Source: Plasmodiophora brassicae (Eukaryota > Endomyxa: Phytomyxea > Phytomyxea > Plasmodiophorida). From it: a stretch of DNA of 64,000 nucleotides. Of the stretch, positions 12,581 to 22,878 are shown one piece after another (position 1 is the stretch's first letter; each line of letters opens with the position of its first letter). A program made the translations under genes and the position numbers. The notes below the pieces were generated by a model, which ran no database searches, had not been told where the DNA came from, and saw nothing but the letters and a program-made list of their open reading frames with translations. The stretch covers positions 248,001 through 312,000 of the forward strand of contig CP145410.1 of assembly GCA_036867785.1 (NCBI GenBank), written 5' to 3'.

Positions 12581-13710
12581 TTACTTTAGGAGGTGGGCGG
12601 CGTTGCGCGCGACCTGCAGGCGCTTCACGACGCACTTCAGGGCGCGGTTCTCGCGCTGCGCCTGTCGCAGCTGCCGGAACGTGCCACTGGAGGTCACCTC
12701 GTTCGCAGCCGGGTCCGTCTGGAACAGTTCAAAGACGAGGCGCCGGCACGTGTCCGGCGCATCCGGGTCCCGGGGGGTTTGCCGGGCAGGCGACGGGCAC
12801 TGTTGCTGGTCGGCAGCAACGTCGTCTCTCGATTGTCGCCGCCGGGGCTCGGGTTGCTTTGCAGACGAGTGCGCCCGGAGGCGATTGTACGCGGCGGTTA
12901 CGCGCCGGAGCTTCTTGGTCAGGTCAACAACGCGGACGTCAATGCTTGGTACGGGCGCGGCTGACGCGTTCCGACCGGAGGTGGCATCGGCACCTTCCGT
13001 GCCGACGACCCCCACCACCACCGACGCGTTTGTGTCCTCATGCGCCGTTGCTGCCAGCTGCCCTTGCAGTCGCTTGGCTTCCGCTTTCGCCATCATGTAC
13101 TGTTGTTCCAGCGTCTTCTGCTTCCGCAACAGGACCTGCATCATAGGCGCCCGCCCGATCGTGTCAGACGGGACGTACCGCCACCCATCCGCACATGGTG
13201 GTCATACCGCGTACTCGTCACGTTGCGCCTGGATCGTTGCATGAGCGGTGCCCAGCTCCCTCTCCAACGTGTCGTTTCTCTGTCGCAGTCCCCGTAATTC
13301 GTTGCCCGCGACGGTCAGGTCAGACCGCATCTGCATGGACCGTGTCAGGCGAACGCCCGCAGGCCGACGTCGACAGCGTTGTCGACCTTGCCGATTTCTT
13401 CGTCGTGTTTCGTGACGAGCACGTCCCGCTCCCGTTGGTACGCGGCAATGATGTCGTCATGGTGGATGCGGCCCCTGTTCAGCTTAGACAGGTAGTCGCT
13501 GAGGGTGACCTCAGCGGACGTGAGTTTACTCCTCAGGACGGCCACCTCCTGACGGGCCGCTCCGTTTGCAACCTGTCGCTCCAGCTCCGCGACCCGCCGC
13601 TCGGAACGATGCAGCGCCTGCTGCCATCCTGCCGCCGGCGCTGTCGCGTCCTTGTCGCGACACGGCCCGGAAGGCGTCGTCACAATCCCGGCTCGCGCGT
13701 CATGTGTCAT
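12581..13710 (-). CDS. coiled-coil protein, function unknown
   Basis: Three exons join in phase on the minus strand: 13387 upward (to about 13710), 13208-13330, and 12581-13135, separated by introns of 56 and 72 bp. The joined product reads as one continuous heptad-rich coiled coil: YLSKLNRGRIHHDD, then ELRGLRQRNDTLEREL, then LLRKQKTLEQQYMMAKAEAK. A low-complexity linker and a second helical end (FRQLRQAQRENRALK) follow. No catalytic motif, signal peptide or membrane segment is visible. The start is unsure: ATG at 13710 is in frame, but residues before about 13630 look non-coding and a further 5' exon is possible. It could be a ciliary or centrosomal coiled-coil protein, but nothing in the sequence shows this. 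Confidence 0.7.
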
Positions 13711-14050
13711 TGCCGACCCGTACTCAGGGACAGTATCTTCATGCAGCCCCCCTTCGCGCACTTCAGGTGACGGCCACGGCACGACGCTTCCACTGGCGGA
13801 CCTGCAGCCTCGCAGTAACCTCGTCCGAAGGCCCATATACCAGTCGATCGCGGATGAACGTCGGTTCAGGGGGGTTCCCTCGACCGGATCGTCCACGGTC
13901 TGCTCCGACCGGCATGGACGCCGTCCCACCCTGTCTGGGCTGCAGACTTAATCGGATTCGCCGTCTGCATAGCCGCGTTCGGCGCGCCCCCGTCGCTCCT
14001 TCGAAACTGCACGCACGCAGGCGCAGGTGTGCTCCACTAACACGTCGGGA

Positions 14051-14460
14051 TTACCCGCTCGCTGACGTTGTCAGAAGGCCGGCTGTTCTCGGGCAACGCC
14101 CCGGGACCAAGTCGCACCTGGCTGAAATGTCGGACTCGGCGAGAGGAGCGCCGAACTTCTCTCTTGACCTGCCGATCACAAGCGGCAGGTGCCAGGAGCA
14201 CGACCTGGGAGCAATAGGGTCGATAGTTTGCGCTGAAACGCTGTGCTGATTCAGATGGTGTATCGGCCCTGATCGAGATACCGCAAGCCGAACTGCTGCC
14301 GCTGTTCTGACACCCGTCAAGGTCGTTCGCAGGATTACCGCAAACGTCCCAAAGGTTCCTTACCGAATCTCTGCCCGCAGCTATATATTCAAGGAGATTG
14401 TGATCCGACAGAAACGATCCCGACGCAATGCTTCGGGCTGTCATTATTGCTCCTGGCTGT
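14051..14460 (-). CDS. possible small two-exon gene, unrecognised
   Basis: Reading leftward, a short open segment (SFLSDHNLLEYIAAGRDS) ends at a good donor (GTAAGG, near 14366). About 57 bp later an acceptor-like TGTCAG near 14311 leads into another open segment that could end near 14051. The intron size fits this genome. No domain or family is recognised and the frame of the second exon is not settled. Chance open frames are common in this GC-rich stretch, so this is a weak candidate only. Confidence 0.22.
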
Positions 14461-15026
14461 GTCCGGTACCGGATCCAGGGCGCGCTACAATTCATTTTCC
14501 GTCGATGACAATGCGATTTCATCCGTTTGTCATGAAGGCCGTCATCGGTGCGGTGGCAGCCCTGTCCCCACCGGCCTCGACCCGCGCCTCAACGCGCCTG
14601 ACGAACTCATTGGCGTACGGGACACGTCCGATGCGTTCACTATCGGCAAGCCGGAACAAAACGTTGGTAATACGTACAACATTGTCAGGGGATCGGTCCC
14701 GACGCATTCTCAACCGCATGCCTCACCAAAGGATCGACTCTCCACATTCGGTGTCGGTACCTGTTCGAGCTCCAGGGTGGCACAGGACCGGGAGAGAAGA
14801 GGCCGCCCAAACAGTCAGGACAGGAGCACACTAGTCGTTCGGGGCTCGCTGCGCTTCGCCCGCTCCCTCCTAGGTGCAACCCCTCCACCAACCCCGTTGA
14901 GCGCAACCCCTTGCAGGTTACGGGCCCGATCACGCCACTCGGTTTAGTGGTGTGGATACATATCGCTGCTGGCCAGTGCAATGTAAAACGAGCTACCTGT
15001 GACGTACAGAACCAGGTTGTAGTTTG

Positions 15027-15095
15027 CCGATCCGCCAGCGGAACGCCGACCCGCCAGGGGGAACGCCGATCCGCATTCATAGGAACACCGACGTC
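15027..15095. repeat. short degenerate tandem repeat (~19-20 bp units)
   Basis: About three consecutive units built on the core GATCCGCCAGCGGAACGCC, with substitutions and a few extra bases in the last copy. It lies in the non-coding stretch downstream of the lower WD-like gene. Confidence 0.6.
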
Positions 15096-15407
15096 GTCCC
15101 GCCAACAGGCGCGGGTTGGTGAGAGGGACGCCATCAGCGCCCGGTCCTGAATGTATGTAGGCAGCCGGATCGGATACGAATGCGGCACTTGCGTGCGCAC
15201 TGCGCAGCGCTGCACGCGCGAAACAGGGCCCCGCGCATCCGGTCGGGGCTCCACTGTCTCTGGCGTATCCCGGAACTGCCTTTCCGGAGCAGCTGCTGTA
15301 TCCCATGGGCTCCGTGTGTCGTCCCACGTCTGGGTTGCATTTCGAAACACAGTGTGCCCGGCCGTCCAAACCGCGCGCGCGCGCACGTGTATGTACGTCT
15401 GGCATCA

Positions 15408-17093
15408 TCATCTGACCGGGGACGGGACGACATACGCGGCGAGGTTGCCAAGCGAGTCCGTGCTGATAATCGTGGAGGAGAACCCGTCCCATACGGCATT
15501 GGTGTGACACGCCTGATTGCCTCCAAGACCTGCGTCGCCGCTGACGAACCTGGAGCGAACGCGGGCAGGTCAGGGCTGCGAAAGCAAGTCGTGTGATCAA
15601 TGCGATGCGCCCCACGTACATGCTCGAGTACTGGCTTGGGCCACGCCTGCAGACGACAGAAAACCTGTTCCCGTTTGAACAATTAGGGACGCCGGAAACA
15701 CATTGGATACTGGGATCGATTACCCCTGACCACCGGAAATAAGAAAGAGTGGCAAAGTGTCCGCCTGAGGCGGTGGTATGCCCTGCACGTCTCCGATGCA
15801 TGACGTATAACTCGCCAGTGGCGTTGTCCGTCTGGTCATACGCGTGTCAGAATTTCCGGCACGGAAACGATACGCCGGTCATCGGCATACATTCTGGTTG
15901 CCCTCATGTCCAGCTCGACAGCGCTTCCATCCCCAAATCCAAGAAATACGAAATAGCGGTCGACTCTAGCGTGGCTAAATAGAGGCTGGAATATGCTGTC
16001 TGTGAGGTCTGCGACAGAGTCCATGTCATCATGATGCGGGCACATACCATCTGTACGACGGAAAAGTTCAAGACGGCATTCAACTCCACCCTTGTGTCAA
16101 ACATCATGAAATCACCCGAATCCGTTGTCAGCGACACGAGGTGGGGATCTAAACAAGGAAACAAATATTTGAGTCCATCACCAAGGGGCACAAGGTACGC
16201 AAGCAGGCCACACGAACCCGTTTCCATTTGCTGCCCCCATCGGACTGACGAAATCGTATCGTGGATGTCTGTGTGCGCAAATGTGCAACGATCAAAATTG
16301 AAATCGTTGAGGCACAATTTGCCATCGTAGCCTGAGCAGCACGCGTCATTGGCCCAGCATGAAACCAACTGGGACCCTGTCTGTACCGCCGGAAGCAAAC
16401 ATGCTGGAGTCATGTGCGGCCATGGCTAATTCCCTTAATGCGGAATCGTGCCTGGTGGTCACGGATTCTGCAGCAAGTAGCAGCATATATCAGTGCTGTC
16501 CCGAAGGACGTCATAAGCGACTGCAGATTACGAATAAGGGACAGCTGGTTGCCGTTGTCCTCGGCCACCTTCATCAAGCTGGCGCTCGCCGGGGACCACG
16601 TGCAGAGTAACAAATTTGGTGCGACCCAGAGCAGGTCGTTAACTGCCTGATGTGAACACATTGGCAAGGGAATTATAATGAGTTCCCAAGGATACGCGTA
16701 CGTACCTCGTTAACGTCGTGGAACACGACACCTGCTTCGGTGCCTGCATCCAGGGCAATCGCATGACGATTGTTCTGTTTATCGCTGGCTCCAAACGCAA
16801 CCCTTCCTGTTCCTGTCGGGCATGTCGATGGCCTGCCCAAATCCAGCGTCGAGGCTTCAGATGCATGTGGTGTGAGGGAGACCTGAGACGATTTAGACTC
16901 TAGAGCGAGCGCCCCCGAAGCAGACGAAAGCGACCTTTCGTGAGCGTAGGGCCGGAAGCTCGATCGTCATGTCCATAATATAGCGCAACAAGCGATCCAC
17001 CAAGATCAACAGGGCGTACGTTCGAGAGGTATCATAGCCAACAAGGGAACGCTCGATCGTTCGACAACAATGACCAGGAGGTCGGTCAGCCAC
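15408..17093 (-). CDS. WD40-like beta-propeller protein, tandem paralogue B
   Basis: A multi-exon minus-strand gene recognised mainly by segment-by-segment similarity to its upstream neighbour (17301-19064). Paired segments in order: LDLGRPSTCPTGTG (near 16850); AVNDLLWVAPNLLLCTWS (near 16640); YDGKLCLNDFNFDRC (near 16330) leading to ISSVRWG; VSLTTDSGDFMMFDTR (near 16120); FLGFGDGSAVELDMR (near 15940); a segment ending LFLISGGQG (near 15735) before GTAATC; and STDSLGNLAAYV (near 15440) before a stop at 15408. The spacing of ~45-residue beta-rich units ending in DTR or LDMR resembles WD repeats. The start at 17093 and the exact exon ends are approximate. Function unknown; the order of units loosely recalls the nucleoporin NUP43, a weak resemblance. 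Confidence 0.5.
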
Positions 17094-17300
17094 TATGGCC
17101 CGGGCCGACGGCCGGTCAGTCCGGCTCGGGGATTCCCGACTGCACGGAGCCGAACGGCGAGGTTCAATACAATTACAACGGCGCCAGACGCTCCGTCCCG
17201 CGCCAGGAAACTATACGGCAGACCCAGAAATTGACAAAGCATACACAGATGAGCAACTTCGAAGCCAACGCGGACGCGCTTGAAGCATTAGCCGGTCACA

Positions 17301-19064
17301 TTAGGTGTACTCAGTACAAGACGTTATTCTGTACGATGAAAGGTTCCCCAGCGAGTCCGTAGTGACGATCAAGTCCGGCTCGGTATGCCATGCAGCATGC
17401 GTGAACTCGCACGAGCCGGGAGACGTCGACTGCAAGGATGGCCTACAGCACTGTGTGTGAGTAGCAGCTCACAGATATATCGCGTGTTCTCCCACCAAGG
17501 CCCAAAGGAGCAATTCCGGAACTTATCCGCATGCCACAGGGAAACCCTGATAACAATTCGGTTGAGCGGAGTACACAACGCTTAGCCTACGGTTTACCCT
17601 GGCGCTCCGGACAGCAACAAATTCGAAGCGATGCCAGGGCGGTAGCTGATGTCCCCGATGCACGTCAGCACAGGGTCGAAACTTTCCATGCACCTGAGCG
17701 AACGTGTTTCGATGGCGCGACGACGGCATCCCTCAACGTGCGCAGAGGTACCTGTTGGTGCGAACATCCAATCGGACCAGACTCCCATTCCCGAACCCGA
17801 GAACGACCGTAGTGTCGTTCGTTTTCGAATGGGCGTACAGCATCTGACAGCGCGAACTGACGGTTAGCGTGCACGAGACCAGCAGGGTGAAACAGACGGA
17901 TACAGGCTGCATGGTGTTAAACGATAGAACTGGGGAGCGCATTGCCGTTCTGGTGTCGTAGGTCATGAACTCGCCTAGCTCTGTCGTCAGCGTCACACAA
18001 GACTTGTCTGTTGGTCAACAAGCACAACGCGATGTTAGCCAAGGCTCAGTATCGGTACGTAGTAATTAATTACAATGCGTACCTGTTTCGAAAGCTCCCC
18101 ACCTAACTGAAGATATGCTGTCACCGACATCGGCGCAAGCGACCGAGCAGTTGCTGTAGTCGATATCGTTGAGGCATAACATCGCATCGTCTCCTGCAGC
18201 CGTGTTGTTGGTCAGTGACAGTTCTGGTTGGCGCCATTATATTCCAGTTAACCTCCGGAGGCAAACTTGCCCAGCGTTGTCGTGCATATCGCTAATTCGC
18301 GAATCGTGTCGGTATGACGACAGGATAGATGCTCTACAAAAGACGAAACGTGAGCAATTACCTGCAGTGTTCGAAATACGTATTCAGCTCACTTAAAAGA
18401 GACAAAGGGCTGCCGGGAACAACCTTGAAAACCGAAATCGCCGTTCCATCAAACGCACAGACAGCGAGGCTGGTCGTAACCCAGTGCACGTCGCAGACCT
18501 CCTGTCCAGAATGGATTAGGGGACGCCTTTGCCGACACAGGTACGAAGCAGACCGCAGGGAGTCTCTGGAAAATGGGCGGGCTGCAGACCCCTTCATCCG
18601 CGACGAGGAAGTGCAGATCGCCGTCCTTGTGACTAGCAGGAAGAATCAGCAAGCCACCACCTCGCCCATCCGGGCAGACATCCGGCCGCCCAAGGCGCAG
18701 CGCCGGTCGCTCAGGCAACTTATCATAGGTTATCTACGTGGGAACACGAGCGGTAAGCACGATGTCAGGATGGGGCATAACCGTGCCAGGACCTGACCTG
18801 TTTCGTTCGTAGGGCAATTGTGTTTGTGGTCCTCCTCATCGACCGGTTCCTAGGTGTCCGCTGCGATTCGGGGATCCCGAATGAAGCCACGTTTTTACCG
18901 AACCGAGACAAGCATAGAGCGCGCTCGGACTGGGTGGACCCGTTGAATAGAACAGCGTCTGCAATGTCCATGAAAGACCGGCTGTCTAACAGAAGCGGCC
19001 AATCAACCTGGAAACTATAACCAAATGGGGTGTCGAGTACTGAAACGTGCCGTGAATGGTTCAT
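17301..19064 (-). CDS. WD40-like beta-propeller protein, tandem paralogue A
   Basis: Minus-strand multi-exon gene starting near 19064 (MNHSRHVSVLDTPFG), only 85 bp from the cyclin C start on the other strand. Successive segments across short introns: LRLGRPDVCPDGRG (18690), VCDVHWVTTSLAVCAFDGT (18490), MLCLNDIDYSNCS (18180) leading to ISSVRWG, VTLTTELGEFMTYDTR (17990), VLGFGNGSLVRLDVR (17800), IASNLLLSGAPG (17610) before a GTAAAC donor, VSLWHADKFRNCSF (17545), and TTDSLGNLSSYRI before the stop at 17301. The xGxLxxxDxR pattern is typical of WD40 blades; about seven can be counted. Intron positions are shared with paralogue B where both are legible. No signal peptide or membrane segment. Cellular role unknown; a NUP43-like scaffold is one possibility. 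Confidence 0.55.
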
Positions 19065-19149
19065 TGCCGAACGTTTTGAGGTGCAGATTGCGCAAAGGCG
19101 TGGTGCGTTCGGGCGCGGGCGCCGCGGAGCTCACCGCGCTGGGTGGGCC
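19065..19149. promoter_or_regulatory. likely bidirectional promoter between WD-like paralogue A and cyclin C
   Basis: Only 85 bp separate the two divergent start codons (19064 on minus, 19150 on plus), so core promoter elements for both genes must lie here or inside the first exons. No clear TATA box is visible. Confidence 0.5.
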
Positions 19150-20249
19150 ATGGCCGCGAACTTCTGGCTGTCCAGCCACTGCAACCACTGGATCGTGTCC
19201 AGCAAGAAGGAGGTCGAGAAATCCAACCCGCACGACCGCGACATGCTGTCGGCCGAGGAGCTGTACCAGCTCCGCCTCTACTTTGTCGATTGTACCGCCC
19301 GCGCGTGCCCTTCGCCGGCCCCTGCCACTGTGACGTGACTCTGTGTACGTTCGTACAGTCCTGACAACGCTGGGAACTGGCAAGCACCTGAATCTGCGGC
19401 AACGCATCATATCGACCGCCATTGTCTACTTCAAACGGTTCTACCTCGACCAGAGCTTCATCGAGTTCGACCCGTACCTCGTCAGCATTACGATGCTGTT
19501 TCTATCTGCCAAGGCAAGCATGCTTGCGTGTTGCATGTATGAGGCTGCGTGCTGGAAGGCTGACCGGATGGCGTCCAGGCGGAGGAATGCGGCATTCATG
19601 CCAATGTGATGATCAATGCCGCCGCAGAGCTGATCCCATCGTTCCCGTATACGGCGAAGCACCTGTTCGAATGCGAATTCTTTGCATTGGAGCTGCTACG
19701 CTTCGACCTGATTGTCTTCCATCCGTATCGGCCAATCACACTGTACCAACTGCGCCTTCGCGCCGCCATCGCCATCCGTACTTGACGGGTTCGAACAGGT
19801 ACCTGTCGCACATTGGCTTGAACGAGTGCCTTCAAACTGCCTGGGCCATCGCGAATGATTCGTATTGCACGGATGTGTGTCTGCTATACCCCCCACATGT
19901 TGGGCGTTCATAATCGTCGCTGCGTGCGTGTGCGTGTGTGTCGCTGACGCGTTGCCCAGGTGATTGCCGTTGCCTGTATACAAATGGCCGCGAATTTCCA
20001 CGAGAAGGACATTCGAGAATGGAGCCAGAAGCTTCGAATCAAGATGGACCAAGTATGTCGACCTGCCCTGACAGTGCCGCCATGGCACTGACCTGGAGGA
20101 TGTGTGTACAGGTATTCGAGGTCATTGCAGAGATCCTGTCGTACTACGATTACAGGTCGAAGCACACGTCGGAGCAGACCGAGGAGTGCCTGCAGAAGTT
20201 ACGATCGCACACGTCCCAGTTCATCACGCGATCGCCTCCGTCCAAATAG
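19150..20249 (+). CDS. CCNC: cyclin C (Mediator kinase-module cyclin)
   Basis: Cyclin C pairs with CDK8 in the Mediator kinase module and tunes RNA polymerase II transcription. Exons in phase: 19150-19291, 19359-19513, 19579-19742, 19799-19898, 19960-20052, 20112-20249 (263 residues, close to the human 283). Landmarks: N-terminal [15 protein letters not shown] (family MAGNFWxSSHxxxWI); cyclin-box helices [19 protein letters not shown] and [30 protein letters not shown]; and [18 protein letters not shown] in the second box. The second intron begins GCAAGC: the conserved SAK-AEE junction is restored only with a GC-AG intron (19514-19578). The first intron uses GTACCG. It is divergently arranged with WD-like paralogue A. 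Confidence 0.95.
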
Positions 20250-20362
20250 GACCCCATGTACTCTCAGACAGCAATGTATCCGCTCAGCCTAATCTATCAT
20301 CGTCATCGTGCGGGTTCTCGTGCGGACCAATGTGTACACCGCCACCGGGTTTAGCGGTTGGT

Positions 20363-21398
20363 TTACCTCCATCTTCCTTGCTGGTTGGGCCAGGCCTGTT
20401 GCTGGGCTGGAGGAGGAGGCCAGGCGGGTGCTTGCTGTGGTGCAGGTGGAGGGTACGGCCAGTAGCCCTGCATCGGGACAGGCGTCGCCTGCTGCGGTGA
20501 CGGCGGGTGTCCCCAGGCTGGCAACTGGGTTGGCCATTGTGTCTGCTGAGCGGGCGGCGCCCCCCAGGAGGCGGGAGGCGCTGGGTATTGACCCGCCTGG
20601 TTCGGCTGCTGCCACACTGCCCACTGCTGAGTCTGAACAGGCCCTGCCTGCTGCTGGTTGCGTTTCGACTCCAGTGCGGCGAGCTCACGCCATCCCATGG
20701 CAGGCTGCTGCTGCTGTGATGGCGGTTCGGGGTCCAGGAACGGGTTCCTGTGCTGTGCTGTGCCCTGCGGCTGCTGCAGTACGAACGAAGGCGTTCGCTG
20801 TTGCTGCGAGGGCAACGCGCCCGACGCCCAGAGCATGCCCTGGTGCTGCGGGACCGTAAACGACGAGATGGGCGCCGCCGCAGGGTAAGCCGTTACGGCG
20901 GCAGCGTTGGCAGGCGGCATCGTCGCTGTGCCGCCCAGCCTCGCGTTCCTCTTCATGGCCGTTATCTCGGCGAGGAACGCGTCGATCTCGTCCCTGGACG
21001 ACTCCGTGTACCGGCCGGACCCGTCCTGGAACGTCGCGTGGCAGATCTCTGTCGGGCGCTCATCAGGCGCGATTGGCGGGCGGCAGCGGTCGGTGCGTAC
21101 CATGCACGAACCTGTCGGCGTCGGTCGGCGGCGCCGTCAACGAGTGCAGGTAGTTCCTGGCGTTGCCGCCCAGCATCCTCATCTTGAAGCCCGGGGACCG
21201 CTCGTCCAGGTACGACTGGATCCGGATGACGTTGCCGGCGGCGTCGCGCAGATGCGCCTCGACGACGCCACGAGCGAACGGCGGCACCGCTCCACCGAGG
21301 CGGAACCGGACATGGTTCCAGAAGTCGCCATACGATTCCAGCAGTTGCACGGCCGCCTGCAATTGCCGGGGCGTCAGCTCCATTCGGAATCGCGCCAT
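20363..21398 (-). CDS. orphan protein with Gln/Pro-rich C-terminal half
   Basis: Two exons join in phase: 21101-21398 and 20363-21048 across a 52-bp GT-AG intron, giving 327 residues if translation starts at ATG 21398; an in-frame ATG at 21506 would add 36 residues. The N-terminal ~150 residues are folded-looking and helical (LTPRQLQAAVQLLESYGDFW, GNVIRIQSYLDERSPGFKM, EIDAFLAEITAMKRNAR). The C-terminal ~190 residues are low-complexity, dominated by Gln, Pro, Ala and Trp. The frame is unchanged across the repeats, which supports coding. No known family recognised. Disordered Gln/Pro tails are common in transcription, RNA-binding and endocytic adaptor proteins, but no direct evidence assigns a role. 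It lies 3' to 3' with cyclin C, about 110 bp apart. Confidence 0.72.
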
Positions 21399-21546
21399 CA
21401 ATTCCTGGACGGCAGCAGTGGGGGCCAGGCGTACGCGCTCGCACGTACACACAGCCGAGGAGGTGATGGGAGGACGCACACGTGTAACTGGATGCCGCCT
21501 GGGCACACCCGTCTGGACACGTTCATAATACTACTAGGTACTTAGT

Positions 21547-22878
21547 TTAGTAGCCTGGAAGGCTAAACGCTTGGCCAATCGACGATAGTTCAGAGGAGCG
21601 CCCGTCGTCTTCGGCGAGCGCTCCGAGCAGGTCGCCTGCGGCATGCCTCTCGTCATCGTCGAGGAACATGGCGAGAATGGAGAAGCGCGGGACTGATGTC
21701 AGGCCTTTCAGGACGTGGAGGATGCCTTCGTGGTCGTGGCCTCTCGCGACCTGCACACACCGGCCGATCAGGCCGGCGTCGATGCAGGTGCCGAGCAGAC
21801 GGGCGTAGTTGCCGACAGGGATCTTTCGCATGAAGTCGAACAGCAAATCGGGGTGATTCTGCAGACTTCGATACGAACGCTCGAATTCGTACGGGCCGCG
21901 AGGTACATCGGGGACGGCTGGTGGGACGTCGTCTATCGGCGCAGGTGACGCCACTTTCTCGCACACTTCCACAGGACTGGCGCTCGACGGCAGAGAAGCG
22001 GCCACCGGTTGGGCATCGCTGCCATCATCACTACTTTCAGAGACCTCCTCAATGACGAGACGCCGCCTGGGCATCTGCGCTGCCGGCGGTGCGCTCGATC
22101 GACTTTGCTGATCGGCGACACGATTCCGCAACGTCGCGATATGCTGTTCCGCTTCCTTGCGAGAGGCATCCGTGTCCTTGGTGATGCGAAGGACGTGCTC
22201 GAAGTCAATGAGCGCGCTGCGAATTTTCTTGAGCGACGCACGGCTCATGCCTCGCCGCATCAACGCTTTCGCATTGTCGGGATCGACGGCCAACGCTGCC
22301 GAACAGTCGTTCTCGGCATCGGTGAACCTCTTCAGCTTGAACGCTGCGGCCGCCCGATTCGACAAGGCTTTGGCGTCCGACGGGTTCACGTCGAGGCACT
22401 GCGAGTACAGCTGTATCGCCTCAGCATAGCGCCCAGCGCGGAACATTTCGTTGCCCTTCTCTCGCAGCGATTCCCCACGTTGTCGTTGATCTTCGGCCTG
22501 GAGAGACGGGCACGTCAGTGCTCAACTCGTCTCGCCAATGGAACGGCATTGCAAACCCTGGGCGTCTCGTTTTCATCGACTTCACGCAGCGCCTTGTCGA
22601 CATCGAATTTCTCCCATTTCACATACCCCTTATCGTACGTGTGGGAATCCGCCGATGTTCGCTGTGCGACAGCCGCCTTCGACTCGCGCCCTACTGACAC
22701 CGCGTCAGGCGCGAAACCCGGCAGACGACGAGCGACAGGCGCGGCGCGCACCCTGACCCGGTGGTGCGATGCGCCCAGCGTTGCAGTCGTCCTCCCAGGC
22801 GTACACGTCCTGGACGAACTGGTTCAGCTCGTCGGCGTTGTGCCGGATCTGCCTCTGGATGTCCTTGATGCCCTCCAT
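21547..22878 (-). CDS. RPAP3: RPAP3, R2TP/Hsp90 co-chaperone TPR protein
   Basis: RPAP3 links Hsp90/Hsp70 to the R2TP complex, which assembles RNA polymerase II and other large complexes. Exons: start ATG at 22878, first exon to about 22758 or 22752 (two equivalent donors); 22557-22690; and 21547-22497; about 401-403 residues. Landmarks: N-terminal IRHNADELNQFVQDVYAWED (matches the family QNAEELQDFMRDLENWE); YDKGYVKWEKFDVDKALREVD; a TPR block (LREKGNEMFRAGRYAEAIQL, LSNRAAAAFKLKRFTDAEND, LMRRGMSRASLKK); an acidic linker; and the RPAP3_C domain (FERSYRSLQNHPDLLFDFM, then VPRFSILAMFLDDDE). Human RPAP3 has two TPR blocks and 665 residues; this one has a single block, like fungal and invertebrate short forms. 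Confidence 0.93.

Larger units (their letters stand above)
13711..15407. other. unassigned GC-rich region, one weak gene candidate
   Basis: About 1.7 kb between the coiled-coil gene and the lower WD-like paralogue. Frames are open in both directions because of base composition, but most lack convincing protein character. The only stretch with splice-like signals is described separately at 14051-14460. A short degenerate tandem repeat lies at about 15027-15095. No homology recognised by eye. Confidence 0.5.
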
